From Desulfobacteraceae bacterium (GTDB lineage: Bacteria; Desulfobacterota; Desulfobacteria; Desulfobacterales; Desulfobacteraceae), in the NCBI GenBank assembly GCA_024227235.1, contig JAAEKY010000346.1:23035-87034 (forward strand): a DNA stretch of 64,000 bases. Direction: 5' to 3'. The translations under genes and the position numbers were made by a program. The notes under the pieces are model-generated. The model saw only the letters and a list, made by a program, of their open reading frames with translations, ran no database searches and was not told where the DNA came from. Within the stretch, counting starts at the first letter, position 1. Each line of letters begins with the position of its first letter. Below are positions 26,604 through 34,885 of the stretch, piece after piece.

Positions 26604-27176
26604 TTAAAGTCTAATAGCATCCCAAGCCATGGTAAAAGCGGTTTCAATGTTTCCATCATTTAATTCAAAGTCCTGACAAATCCTTGAATTTGAAAGGGCT
26701 ACAATGGGATGAAAAATAAAAACCGTTAAAATATCAAAATTCACATTCTTAATAATTTTTTGTTCGATTCCTCTAATCACCACATGGATCAATGGATCAA
26801 AATGCTTTTCGATTTCACGTTTATCCACAAGGGATTGATACGGAGAATTTGAAAATTGTTCACAGTACTGGAAATAGTCAGGATGCTTGCCAATATAGTC
26901 AAACATTTTGAACCATACCTGCCTTAGGATATCTCTTATGGGAAGGCTATCATCAAAATCTTCGGTAGCGCTTTTGCCCATTTGTTTTTTGATTTCCAAG
27001 TAAGTTGTGACCAGAAGATCTTCTTTGTTTTTATAGTAGACATAAATGGTGGCAGGCGAGATGTTTGCTTCTTTTGCAATTTTTGAAACAGAACTTGTGG
27101 CAAACCCTATTTCATTTACGAGCTTAACAGTCGCTTCAAATAGGGCCTCTTGCTTTATATCGTCTTTGGTTCTCAT
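26604..27176 (-). CDS. TetR-family repressor
   Basis: The 190-aa protein has an N-terminal helix-turn-helix (ATVKLVNEIGFATSSVSKIAKEANISPATIYVYYKNKEDLL) and an all-helical ligand domain. An upstream ATG at 27197 would lie inside the promoter; TTGACA at 27206-27211 and TATTTT at 27183-27188 place transcription start close to 27176, so the ATG there would make a nearly leaderless message. It probably represses the MBL-fold/SDR operon, whose upstream site matches its own. Confidence 0.82.
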   Translation of the reverse strand: MRTKDDIKQEALFEATVKLVNEIGFATSSVSKIAKEANISPATIYVYYKNKEDLLVTTYLEIKKQMGKSATEDFDDSLPIRDILRQVWFKMFDYIGKHPDYFQYCEQFSNSPYQSLVDKREIEKHFDPLIHVVIRGIEQKIIKNVNFDILTVFIFHPIVALSNSRICQDFELNDGNIETAFTMAWDAIRL

Positions 27177-27182
27177 TGTTCT

Positions 27183-27211
27183 AAAATAAATGATCATTCA
27201 CTTATTGTCAA
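27183..27211 (-). promoter_or_regulatory. TetR promoter with embedded operator
   Basis: On the minus strand TTGACA (27206-27211), a 17-base spacer and TATTTT (27183-27188) form a good sigma-70 promoter. The palindrome AATGATCATT (27189-27198) fills the spacer, an arrangement expected for self-repression. Confidence 0.65.
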
Positions 27212-27233
27212 GCTTTTTTTAATTGAATTATAC

Positions 27234-27276
27234 TTGACAAATGTTTGTCCGCAGGTTATTAAATGACCAGTGGTCA
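27234..27276 (+). promoter_or_regulatory. Promoter and two palindromes before the exporter regulator
   Basis: TTGACA (27234-27239) and TATTAA (27257-27262) are spaced by 17 bases. The palindrome GACAAATGTTTGTC (27236-27249) covers the -35 side and TGACCAGTGGTCA (27264-27276) covers the expected transcription start. Either could be the operator of the TetR protein encoded just downstream. Confidence 0.65.
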
Positions 27277-27304
27277 GAAAATCACCTTGGGTCAGGAGTC
27301 GGAT

Positions 27305-27958
27305 ATGGGAATCAAAGAAAGACGGAAAAGGGAAAAACAATTCAGGAAAAAAGAGATACTTGCGGCTGCCAAGGTATTGTTTTTTGAACAGGGGTTTGCA
27401 GCAACTTCCATGAATCAAATTGCAAAACAGGTGGAGCTGAGCAAGGGCACCTTGTATCTTTATTTTAAAAACAAGGAAGAATTATATGTTTCACTGCTTG
27501 TTGAAGGGCTTTCCCTGATGAATGAAGCCTTTGTCCGTGCTGTTCAAGATAAAACGACCTGGATTGAAAAATTGTCTGCGCTTGGGTGGGCATATTATCA
27601 ATTTTCTGTTGACCAGAAACAATTTTTCCATATCAATGTTCAATTCCACCATGGAGAGATCACTAAAAATATTTCCGATGATTTATATCAACAATGTGCT
27701 GAAGCCGCTATCAATGCGCTCAGTTTTTTATCGGATGCTGTTCAACAGGGAATATCGACAAATGAAATCAAACAGGAAGATCCTTTAAGTATTGCTGTTA
27801 TTTTGTGGGGCTCTTTGACCGGTACTATTATGCTCCATGAAGGAAAAGATCACAGAAAATTTATTCCTGCCCCAATAGATCTTTTGATCGAAAAAAGTAT
27901 TAACATCTTAATTGAAGGACTGAAAAACAATGAACCAGAAGATAAGGCAAAAATGTGA
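27305..27958 (+). CDS. TetR-family regulator of the RND exporter
   Basis: The 217-aa protein has a very basic start (MGIKERRKREKQFRKKEILAAA) and a TetR helix-turn-helix (FAATSMNQIAKQVELSKGTLYLYFKNKEELY), then a helical ligand domain. An ATG at 27263 is in frame, but AGGAG seven bases before the ATG at 27305 favours the shorter form; the earlier codon also sits in the promoter. It overlaps the exporter gene by 29 bases and is the first gene of that operon. Confidence 0.85.
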   Translation: MGIKERRKREKQFRKKEILAAAKVLFFEQGFAATSMNQIAKQVELSKGTLYLYFKNKEELYVSLLVEGLSLMNEAFVRAVQDKTTWIEKLSALGWAYYQFSVDQKQFFHINVQFHHGEITKNISDDLYQQCAEAAINALSFLSDAVQQGISTNEIKQEDPLSIAVILWGSLTGTIMLHEGKDHRKFIPAPIDLLIEKSINILIEGLKNNEPEDKAKM

Positions 27959-30374
27959 AGATTTTTTTTCACACCTTGCCAGGATCCTGTATCGCCATCA
28001 TAAAAAAACCATCGGTCTGACTTTTTTATTCGTCTTTTTTTTAGTGGCATTTATTCCAAAAACGACCATTGATACATCTGCTTCTGCCATGCTGCGAACA
28101 ACAGACCCTGCAAGGATTGCCTATGATGAGTTCAGGGATGAGTTTGACCAGACAAATATTGTTGTTATCGCAATCAGTTCTAAAGATATCTTTGATATCA
28201 ATTTTTTATCCCAATTAAAATCTTTTCACGAAAGCCTTAATAATACCGTCCCATATGTAAAAAAAATTACAAGTCTTATCAATGCGCGGGATACCTACTC
28301 AAAAAATGATGAATTGGTGGTAGGGGAGCTATTAGAAACCTGGCCTGAAAATGAGGATGATCTTGCGTTATTAAAAGATAGAGTTGATTCAAACCCACTG
28401 TTTTTAAACAGTATTATTTCAAAAGACGGCAAGGTTACTGCCGTGATTATAGAAATTGAAGCAATGATTGACGATGCAGGGACCGATGATGACTTAATCG
28501 CTGAATTTGAAGAAGATGAATCTGAAAAATCAACTCCCCCCCGATATTTCAAGGAAAAAGATAATCAAAAGGTCATCAAGGCAGTGAATGAAATTGCAAA
28601 AGAATACAATACCTCCGAATTTTCTATTGCTTTTGCAGGAGATCTCGTTGTACTGGATGTGTACAATCGTGCCATGGAAAGAGATATCGTCATGGTAGTC
28701 ATGCTTTCACTGATTATGATTGGTATTTTTTTAAGCATTCTTTTTCAAAGATTTTCCGGTGTCCTGCTTCCTGAGATAATTATTATTTCAGGCCTTTCGT
28801 CCACTTTGGGTCTGCTTTCATTGTTTGAAATTTCAATTAAATTGACAACAATTGTATTACCAGGGTTTTTGCTGGCAGTCTGTGTGGGGTATGCCGTTCA
28901 TATTTTATCAATTTTTTATGTTCAATATCAAAAAGGATCCAATAAAGAAGATGCCATCGCATATGCCATGGGACACTCGGGTCTTGCGGTTGTGCTAACA
29001 GCAATAACAACAGCAGCCAGTCTTTTTTCCTTTGCATTTTCAGAACTTTTATCTATAGCAGACTTGGGATTTTTCGGAGCCACAGGGGTTTTGCTTGCAT
29101 TTATTTATACTATACTTCTTTTACCAAGTTGTATTGCACTTTTCCCCATTAAACGGAAAAAAGTAAGTAAGCAATTAAAAAAATCAGCACTCATGGATAA
29201 AATTTTGATGTCTATTTCAAATTTTTCCATACGCCATCCTCAAAAAGTGGTAGCAGGTTCTTTGATCCTCTTTGCTGTGGCCATTTATTATACATTCCAG
29301 GTCTCATACTCCCACAATATTTTAAACTGGATTCCCAAAGATAAAAAAATTCAACAGGATGTCCAATATATTGATACGCATTTGAAGGGCGCCGTAATCA
29401 TTGAAGTTGTTTTAAACACAGATGTTGATGACGGTGTTAAAGATCCGGTTTTTTTAAACAAAATTCAAACCACTATTCAAAAATTATTAAAATATAACAA
29501 GAACGGTATTTGGGTTGGCAAGGTGTTTTCAATTAATGATGTGATCATGGAAATCAACCAGTCCTTATTTGATAATGACCCAGAATTTTATAAGCTGCCA
29601 GCAACAAGAGCTGCAGTATCCCAGGAATTGTTGCTATTTGAAAACGCTGGTTCTGATGATCTTGAAAGTCTAACTGATAAAAATTTTCAGAAAACCCGTA
29701 TCAGTATTAAAATTCCATGGACAGATGCTGTATATCTGAAGGATTTTCTGGATCATGTTCACTCACTTTTTTATCAGGAATTTCAAGATAGTGCACAGAT
29801 ATCTGTAACAGGGGGGCCAACGCTTCTGGCAAGGTCTATTCCTGCGGCCCTATTGTCAATGTCCAAAAGCTATGTCGTTGCCTTTATTGTGATCACTTTT
29901 CTGATGATAGTCCATACCGGCAGTATAAAAATTGGATTAATAAGCATGATATCAAATTTGCTGCCCATTTTTATGACCACGGGTATCATGGGTCTTTTGC
30001 AGATAAAGCTGGATATGAGTACGATTATGATCGGTTCTATTGCCATAGGGATAGTTGTCGATGACACATTGCATTTTATGTACAATTTCAGAAAATATTA
30101 TGAACGTTCAAAAGATGTGACTTTTGCCATTAGAGAAACCATGCTGGGAACCGGAAGAGCCTTATTGCTTACTTCTATAATTTTAAGCTCAGGTTTTTTT
30201 ATCTTAATGACAGCTTCTCTTTCCTTGCTCGTTGTCTTTGGTGTACTAACAGGCTTGACAATTATTTTTGCCCTATTGGCTGATTTTATTTTAAACCCCG
30301 CTTTGATGGTTTTAGTCACAAGAAGAGAAAAACCCATTGAAGCGCCATTATCCCATATTCAAGGAGATATATGA
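27930..30374 (+). CDS. RND/MMPL-family exporter
   Basis: The 814-aa membrane protein has the duplicated RND layout: TM1 at about 28-47, a large periplasmic loop, five helices at about 245-410, TM7 at about 430-450, a second loop, then five helices at about 640-800. The motif region GIVVDDTLHFMYNFRKYYE near 700 and GYAVHILSIFY near 320 are characteristic of MMPL/HpnN-like transporters. It likely moves a hydrophobic substrate, such as a lipid, from the inner membrane. The following LolA-like and outer-membrane genes complete a trans-envelope set. Confidence 0.85.
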   Translation: MNQKIRQKCEDFFSHLARILYRHHKKTIGLTFLFVFFLVAFIPKTTIDTSASAMLRTTDPARIAYDEFRDEFDQTNIVVIAISSKDIFDINFLSQLKSFHESLNNTVPYVKKITSLINARDTYSKNDELVVGELLETWPENEDDLALLKDRVDSNPLFLNSIISKDGKVTAVIIEIEAMIDDAGTDDDLIAEFEEDESEKSTPPRYFKEKDNQKVIKAVNEIAKEYNTSEFSIAFAGDLVVLDVYNRAMERDIVMVVMLSLIMIGIFLSILFQRFSGVLLPEIIIISGLSSTLGLLSLFEISIKLTTIVLPGFLLAVCVGYAVHILSIFYVQYQKGSNKEDAIAYAMGHSGLAVVLTAITTAASLFSFAFSELLSIADLGFFGATGVLLAFIYTILLLPSCIALFPIKRKKVSKQLKKSALMDKILMSISNFSIRHPQKVVAGSLILFAVAIYYTFQVSYSHNILNWIPKDKKIQQDVQYIDTHLKGAVIIEVVLNTDVDDGVKDPVFLNKIQTTIQKLLKYNKNGIWVGKVFSINDVIMEINQSLFDNDPEFYKLPATRAAVSQELLLFENAGSDDLESLTDKNFQKTRISIKIPWTDAVYLKDFLDHVHSLFYQEFQDSAQISVTGGPTLLARSIPAALLSMSKSYVVAFIVITFLMIVHTGSIKIGLISMISNLLPIFMTTGIMGLLQIKLDMSTIMIGSIAIGIVVDDTLHFMYNFRKYYERSKDVTFAIRETMLGTGRALLLTSIILSSGFFILMTASLSLLVVFGVLTGLTIIFALLADFILNPALMVLVTRREKPIEAPLSHIQGDI

Positions 30375-31198
30375 TGAGGATATTAATTGTAATTTTGATA
30401 AGTATAATCCTAACTTTGCCTGGGTTTTCAAATGGTTTTGCAGATGATTTAGAAGCCAGAAAAATTATGGAAAAAGTTGATCAAAGAGATGAAGGGGACA
30501 ATCAAACAGCAGACATGACAATGATTCTCATTGATAAAAAAGGAAACAAAAGAGAAAGGCAACTGAAAGTATTCAGCAAAGACAAGAAGGAAGATAAAAA
30601 TGAGGATAAACAAATGCTGATGTTTTTTATTTCTCCTCCAGATGTAAAGGATACCGGGTTTTTAACCTATGATTTTGATGATCCCAAAAAAGACGATAAC
30701 CAGTGGCTGTATCTGCCAGCCTTAAAAAAAACCAAGCGAATTGCATCAAGTGATAAAAGCGGCAGTTTCATGGGATCGGACTTGAACTATTCAGATATGA
30801 CAAAAAGAGAACTGGAAGATTATGATTTCAAGTTTTATAAAAAAGGGAAACAAAAAAAAGTAAACAATGTTGATACCTGGGTGATATGGTGCCTTCCAAA
30901 ATCAAAGAAAGTTGCTAAAGAGACTGGCTATGCAAAGGTACTTGTGTTTGTTCGTCAGGACAATTTTGTTGTGATAAGAACGCTTGCCTGGGAACAGGAA
31001 AGTAAATACTTAAAATTTTTTGATGTGAAAAAACTTGAGAAAATAGATGGCATCTGGGTGTCCACATATATGTCTGTCACCCGGAAAAAAGGAAAAGCGG
31101 TGACACATAAAACCCATTTTATTCTGGAAAATATCAAGTTTAATCAAAGCCTTGATGACGCTTTGTTTACGACACGGCGGATGGAAAAAGGGCTTTAG
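30371..31198 (+). CDS. LolA-like outer-membrane lipoprotein-sorting protein
   Basis: The 275-aa protein has a signal peptide (about 1-24, ending GFA), then a beta-rich domain typical of the LolA-like family that accompanies MMPL exporters (ADMTMILIDKKGNKRERQL, DTGFLTYDFDDPKKDDNQWLYLPALKKTKRIASSDKSGSFMGSDLNYSDM). It probably shuttles the exporter's lipid-like substrate across the periplasm. AAGGAG precedes tandem ATGs; the first overlaps the exporter stop, the second (30374) is also possible. Confidence 0.82.
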   Translation: MMRILIVILISIILTLPGFSNGFADDLEARKIMEKVDQRDEGDNQTADMTMILIDKKGNKRERQLKVFSKDKKEDKNEDKQMLMFFISPPDVKDTGFLTYDFDDPKKDDNQWLYLPALKKTKRIASSDKSGSFMGSDLNYSDMTKRELEDYDFKFYKKGKQKKVNNVDTWVIWCLPKSKKVAKETGYAKVLVFVRQDNFVVIRTLAWEQESKYLKFFDVKKLEKIDGIWVSTYMSVTRKKGKAVTHKTHFILENIKFNQSLDDALFTTRRMEKGL

Positions 31199-31208
31199 AA
31201 TATAATTC

Positions 31209-32624
31209 ATGAAAATTATTATTAAAATTGTGGGCCTTGCCATAATATTTCAGGTTTGTTTAATTTCTGTTGTCCTGTCAGAAGAAAACAAAGAAGATCC
31301 TTTAGAATCAGGTATAGAAGATATTCTTGACGAATTTGACAATGAGGATGAGGCAGTCTTTCCCTCTGTTTTAGAGGAATCTAAAAGTAAATCTGAAACT
31401 TCTATGATTGATTTTAGTGGCTATTTTAAACTGGGAATGGCCTATAATTATAGTCATGATGCTCCTGCAAACGGGCAAATTGACTGGCGGGGTTTATCCA
31501 GCTTGAAAACAGAAATTTTTTCCAAGGTTAAACTTAATTTTTCTGATAATTTTAAAGCAGTTGTATCTGGAAATGGGTTTTACGATGCAGTATATTCCAT
31601 AAATAAAAGAGGTAACTATTCAAAAGAGGTCCTTGATGCGTATGAGAAAGAATTTGAATTAAGACAGGCATATGTTTTGGGCAGTCCATTTAAAATGCTT
31701 GATATTAAATTTGGCCGGCAAATTGTTGTATGGGGAACATCAGATAATATAAGGGTTACGGATGTATTAAACCCGTTGGATCAAAGAGAACCCGGTTTGA
31801 CTGATCTTGAGAATCTGCGCCTGCCTTTGACCATGTCCCGCATGGATATGTATCTCGGTGATATCAGCCTGTCTGCAATTGCGGTGCATGAACAACGGTT
31901 TGATAAAAATCCTCCATTTGGCTCTGACTTTTACCCTCTTGCTACAGCCCTTCCCAAAGAAAAAAACCGTGAAAATAATTGGGACAACACAGAATGGGCA
32001 GGATCATTGAAAAGTACTTTTGACAAATGGGATATTTCATTTTATCAGGCCCGTATGTCCAATGATAAAGCACATATGGTCTTATTAAGCCCGTTTGTCT
32101 CTCCGCCCACATATATGGATCATGCGCGGGTAAATATGACCGGAACTGCAGCTCAGCTTGTTATAGGAAATTGGATTGTTAAGGCAGAGGTTGCCTATTT
32201 TAATGGACTTTGTTTTTTTAACAGGCCGGATAAAACCTTTTCCCGCTGGGATGCCTTTTTGGGAGTGGAATATTTTGGGTTCAATGACACGATTATCAGC
32301 CTTGAAGGAGTCAACCGTCATATAAACAGTTTTGATACTTTAATGGAAGGAACCCCTGATTATGCAGTGGAAGATGATTCACAGGCTGTTTTACGAATAT
32401 CAAAAGATTTTTTAAACAATACATTAACATTGACCTTTCTGGGCTCAGTTTTTGGGCTGGATGCAAAAAATGGGTCATTCCAGCGATATTCACTTGAATA
32501 CGATTTCACGGATGCATGGTCTATACTGACAGGGTTTATCGATTACCAGTCCGGGAATAAAATTGAAATGAGAAAGATTGGTGAAAATGACCGGGTCTTT
32601 TTAAATATAAAATACAGTTTTTAA
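31209..32624 (+). CDS. Outer-membrane beta-barrel protein of the exporter operon
   Basis: The 471-aa protein has a signal peptide (about 1-25), an acidic linker, and alternating strands typical of a barrel (GYFKLGMAYNYSHD, KLNFSDNFKAVVSGNGFYDA, ITVWG-like FGRQIVVWGTSDN). It ends in phenylalanine (IKYSF), as barrel proteins usually do. It resembles DUF1302-type porins found beside MMPL and LolA-like genes. With the two upstream genes it would form an inner-membrane/periplasm/outer-membrane export route. It starts 11 bases after the LolA-like gene. Confidence 0.75.
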   Translation: MKIIIKIVGLAIIFQVCLISVVLSEENKEDPLESGIEDILDEFDNEDEAVFPSVLEESKSKSETSMIDFSGYFKLGMAYNYSHDAPANGQIDWRGLSSLKTEIFSKVKLNFSDNFKAVVSGNGFYDAVYSINKRGNYSKEVLDAYEKEFELRQAYVLGSPFKMLDIKFGRQIVVWGTSDNIRVTDVLNPLDQREPGLTDLENLRLPLTMSRMDMYLGDISLSAIAVHEQRFDKNPPFGSDFYPLATALPKEKNRENNWDNTEWAGSLKSTFDKWDISFYQARMSNDKAHMVLLSPFVSPPTYMDHARVNMTGTAAQLVIGNWIVKAEVAYFNGLCFFNRPDKTFSRWDAFLGVEYFGFNDTIISLEGVNRHINSFDTLMEGTPDYAVEDDSQAVLRISKDFLNNTLTLTFLGSVFGLDAKNGSFQRYSLEYDFTDAWSILTGFIDYQSGNKIEMRKIGENDRVFLNIKYSF

Positions 32625-32692
32625 ACATAATAAAGCTGCTGAAAGTTTTTTTGGCCTTAAGCTACGTCTTTGATTCCTTGAACAAGATATTT

Positions 32693-32745
32693 TTATATCT
32701 TTTATTAACTGTTTTCATATTGAAAATAGTTAATAAAAGATATAA
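32693..32745. promoter_or_regulatory. 25-bp inverted repeat upstream of module copy 2
   Basis: Arms 32693-32717 and 32721-32745 pair with a single mismatch around a three-base centre (TAT). The core TTTTCATATTGAAAA and the right arm are kept in module copy 1 near 23634, where the left arm has been lost. Conservation in both copies suggests a regulatory site or mobile end rather than a simple terminator. Confidence 0.6.
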
Positions 32746-32801
32746 TCTGGCTACGTAATAGTCTCAAATTAGTTGTTTTTTAATTTTTATGGGAGGCTTA
32801 A

Positions 32802-33011
32802 ATGGATGAGTTAGAATCCCAGATTCAGAAATGGGAAAGAAGAGGGGTTTATGATGACCCTAAACTCACAGACATTTCAAAGATGTATGAAGAACTTGGT
32901 TTTACTGTCAGACTTGATCCATTTAGACCTGAGAAAGAAACCGGATGCAAAGAATGTATGAGACAGAACCCTGATAAATATAAAGTGCTTTTTATAAAAA
33001 AATGTTGCTGA
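32802..33011 (+). CDS. Small Cys-containing protein of the duplicated module
   Basis: The 69-aa hydrophilic protein has a helical first half (ESQIQKWERRG, ISKMYEELGF) and a C-terminal CKECM plus terminal CC, which could form a four-cysteine metal site. I do not recognise the family. GGGAGG precedes the ATG. The equivalent gene in module copy 1 is reduced to 15 codons, so this protein is dispensable for the remaining pair there. Confidence 0.65.
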   Translation: MDELESQIQKWERRGVYDDPKLTDISKMYEELGFTVRLDPFRPEKETGCKECMRQNPDKYKVLFIKKCC

Positions 33012-33059
33012 GGGAAAAGATCGGAATTAAATATTTTTTTGTAGAAATTAGGATGTGAT

Positions 33060-33233
33060 ATGGCAAATAAAAAAAAAGCGGTAAAGAAATCCATATCTCA
33101 GACCAAGGTGAAGTTTGAGGTTTATGGTGAAGAGATGATTGAAAAAGAAGTGAAATCCAGTGGTAACAGCGGCAGGATTTATCTTCCGCCAAACTGGGTT
33201 GGGCACACTGTCAAGATCATCAAGGTAGAATAA
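33060..33233 (+). CDS. DUF2080-like small beta protein (copy 2)
   Basis: The 57-aa protein is almost identical to that at 23812-23985, differing at residue 3 and at residue 50. The conserved core is the same strand-turn-strand unit with SGNSGRIYLPPNW. Near identity of both protein and flanking bases shows a recent duplication or strong conversion. It is followed after 15 bases by the GNAT gene. Confidence 0.65.
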   Translation: MANKKKAVKKSISQTKVKFEVYGEEMIEKEVKSSGNSGRIYLPPNWVGHTVKIIKVE

Positions 33234-33248
33234 TAATGGAGGGTCTCA

Positions 33249-33689
33249 GTGGAAGATAAGGTCAACATAAGAAAAATTACTCTTAAAGATGCAGACGCTA
33301 TTCAAGCTATACGAAAGGCTATTTCAGAAGATGATGCCAAAGCAGATTTAGAAAAATTAATTGAGCAGCAGGTGTCAGAAGGGTCTGATGAGTCGAGCCT
33401 GGTTGCAGAAATTAATGGGGATGTGGTGGGGTATATGATCAGCACAACCCTGATTGCAGGGTTCGGAATCAAAAAGAGCGCATGGATAATGGCCATTGGT
33501 GTACACCCTGATTATATGGGACAGGGTATCGGTTTAAATCTGGCCAGGAAAATTTGTGAGATTTATATGAATAAGGAGATTGAAAATATTTACTCATCTG
33601 TTTTATGGGATTCCACGGATGTGCTGTCATTTTTTAAAAAATTGGGATTTGAAAGAAGTGATTTTATAAATCTTAAAAAGAAATTGTAA
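33249..33689 (+). CDS. GNAT-family N-acetyltransferase (copy 2)
   Basis: The 146-aa protein has the same domain and GTG start as copy 1 at 24001. About a dozen substitutions separate them (for example ADAIQ for AAAIQ and NKEIENIYSS for NKGVKFIYSS), while the acetyl-CoA loop VHPDYMGQGIGLNLA is unchanged, which suggests both are active. The pair with DUF2080 is again 15 bases apart. A weak hairpin (ACCC...GGGGT near 33705) may be a decayed copy of the terminator after copy 1. Confidence 0.8.
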   Translation: MEDKVNIRKITLKDADAIQAIRKAISEDDAKADLEKLIEQQVSEGSDESSLVAEINGDVVGYMISTTLIAGFGIKKSAWIMAIGVHPDYMGQGIGLNLARKICEIYMNKEIENIYSSVLWDSTDVLSFFKKLGFERSDFINLKKKL

Positions 33690-33780
33690 AATATTATATT
33701 ATTAACCCTCGGGAAAGAGAATTTTCAGGGGGTTCTAATCATCAGCTGAATGGGTAAATCTTTTTGGCAACTGCTACATT

Positions 33781-34656
33781 TTATTTTTTTTTGTGCAACC
33801 GCAATAGTGTAATTTCGCTCTGAGTATTGAATCTAACGGGAATTCCCACAACCCCAACACCCTGTCCGGTGTAGCCTGTCATTTTATCATAATGCCAGAC
33901 GCCTCGGTAATATTTTTTGCCGTGGCGAAGATGCCGGATCACCGGAATTCCGCCTGGAAGGCAGATCTGGCCACCGTGGGTATGACCCGTAAGATAAAGA
34001 CTATAGCCATTATCAGAAGCGGAATCGAACATGGATGGCGAATGAACCAACGCAATTTTAATTCCATCCTTGGATTCTTCTAAAGCCCTTAAAGATTGAT
34101 CAGTATAGTAATAATACGGATCATCCAGCCCTGTTACTGAGATTTGACTGTCACCTCGATCAATCACAATAGTTTCATTGATCAGCATTGTAATCCCTGA
34201 AAGCTCGAACGGTTCAATCATAAGATAAGTATCGTGATTTCCCAAAACAGCCATTATTCCATCCTGATGCCGGACGGTGGAAACTATTCGTTGTAGAGGA
34301 GCAAGTATTTTTTCGAAACTGCCTGTTGTATCTTCTCGGTAATCTCCAGTCATCACACATAAATCTACTTCCAGTCCGTTGATCGTTTTACAAATTTTTT
34401 TGTCCATTTCAGGAAGAGAGTCAAGATGAAGGTCTGTCATATGAAGTATTGCGTATCCTTCAAAATCCTCAGGGAGATTATCAAAATATAAATCAACTGT
34501 GTTTAAAACTATATTTTGAGCATTTTCAAAACCTTTCTTAAAAAAAGGAGTTAGTTTTAAAAGCACGCCAAAAACCCAAATAAGAGCCCCAAACAAAGCC
34601 CACTTGATTCGTGTTTTCTCGCCAAGTTTATGATGTTTATAATTGCTGGTTTCCAT
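33781..34656 (-). CDS. Membrane-anchored metallophosphoesterase (YaeI-like)
   Basis: The 291-aa protein has one N-terminal membrane helix (about 17-35) and the calcineurin-like phosphoesterase motifs in order: HMTDLHLD (about 70), MTGDYRED, LGNHDTY and LTGHTHGGQ (about 222). It likely cleaves a phosphodiester or a lipid pyrophosphate bond such as lipid A intermediates at the membrane. No Shine-Dalgarno is seen; instead a 9-bp perfect hairpin ends two bases before the ATG. It lies alone on the minus strand. Confidence 0.85.
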   Translation of the reverse strand: METSNYKHHKLGEKTRIKWALFGALIWVFGVLLKLTPFFKKGFENAQNIVLNTVDLYFDNLPEDFEGYAILHMTDLHLDSLPEMDKKICKTINGLEVDLCVMTGDYREDTTGSFEKILAPLQRIVSTVRHQDGIMAVLGNHDTYLMIEPFELSGITMLINETIVIDRGDSQISVTGLDDPYYYYTDQSLRALEESKDGIKIALVHSPSMFDSASDNGYSLYLTGHTHGGQICLPGGIPVIRHLRHGKKYYRGVWHYDKMTGYTGQGVGVVGIPVRFNTQSEITLLRLHKKK

Positions 34657-34658
34657 AA

Positions 34659-34683
34659 CTGATCTGGTTTTTTCCCAGATCAG
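34659..34683 (-). promoter_or_regulatory. Hairpin directly before the phosphoesterase start
   Basis: CTGATCTGG (34659-34667) pairs perfectly with CCAGATCAG (34675-34683) around a seven-base loop. On the minus strand it ends two bases upstream of the ATG, where the ribosome site should be. It might control translation or be an operator. Confidence 0.45.
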
Positions 34684-34770
34684 ACGGCGTTGCTTTTTTA
34701 TTTTTGTTTGTAATTTGAAAGAATGAGTCTTGATGTTGTAATACCCGCCTCAATGAACATTTAATACTGA

Positions 34771-34857
34771 GGCCACCTGCACGATTGAAAAAATTTTATA
34801 AAAAATTTCCATCAAGGCGTCTTTTTTTGGATAGGGAATTGCAGATGGCCAACGCCT
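34771..34857. other. Inverted repeats downstream of livF
   Basis: GGCCACCTGCA (34771-34781) pairs with TGCAGATGGCC (34840-34850) with one mismatch, and AGGCGT (34815-34820) pairs with ACGCCT (34852-34857). These may form alternative folds at the 3' end of the liv transcript, but no clear T-run follows on the minus strand. Confidence 0.35.
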
Positions 34858-34885
34858 GTTTTAATTTGTAAAAATAAGTATTTGT

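Noticed and set aside
33000..33050. Possible UGA read-through after the CC end of the 69-aa protein
   Set aside because: The downstream frame stops within about nine codons and has no hairpin or conserved motif.
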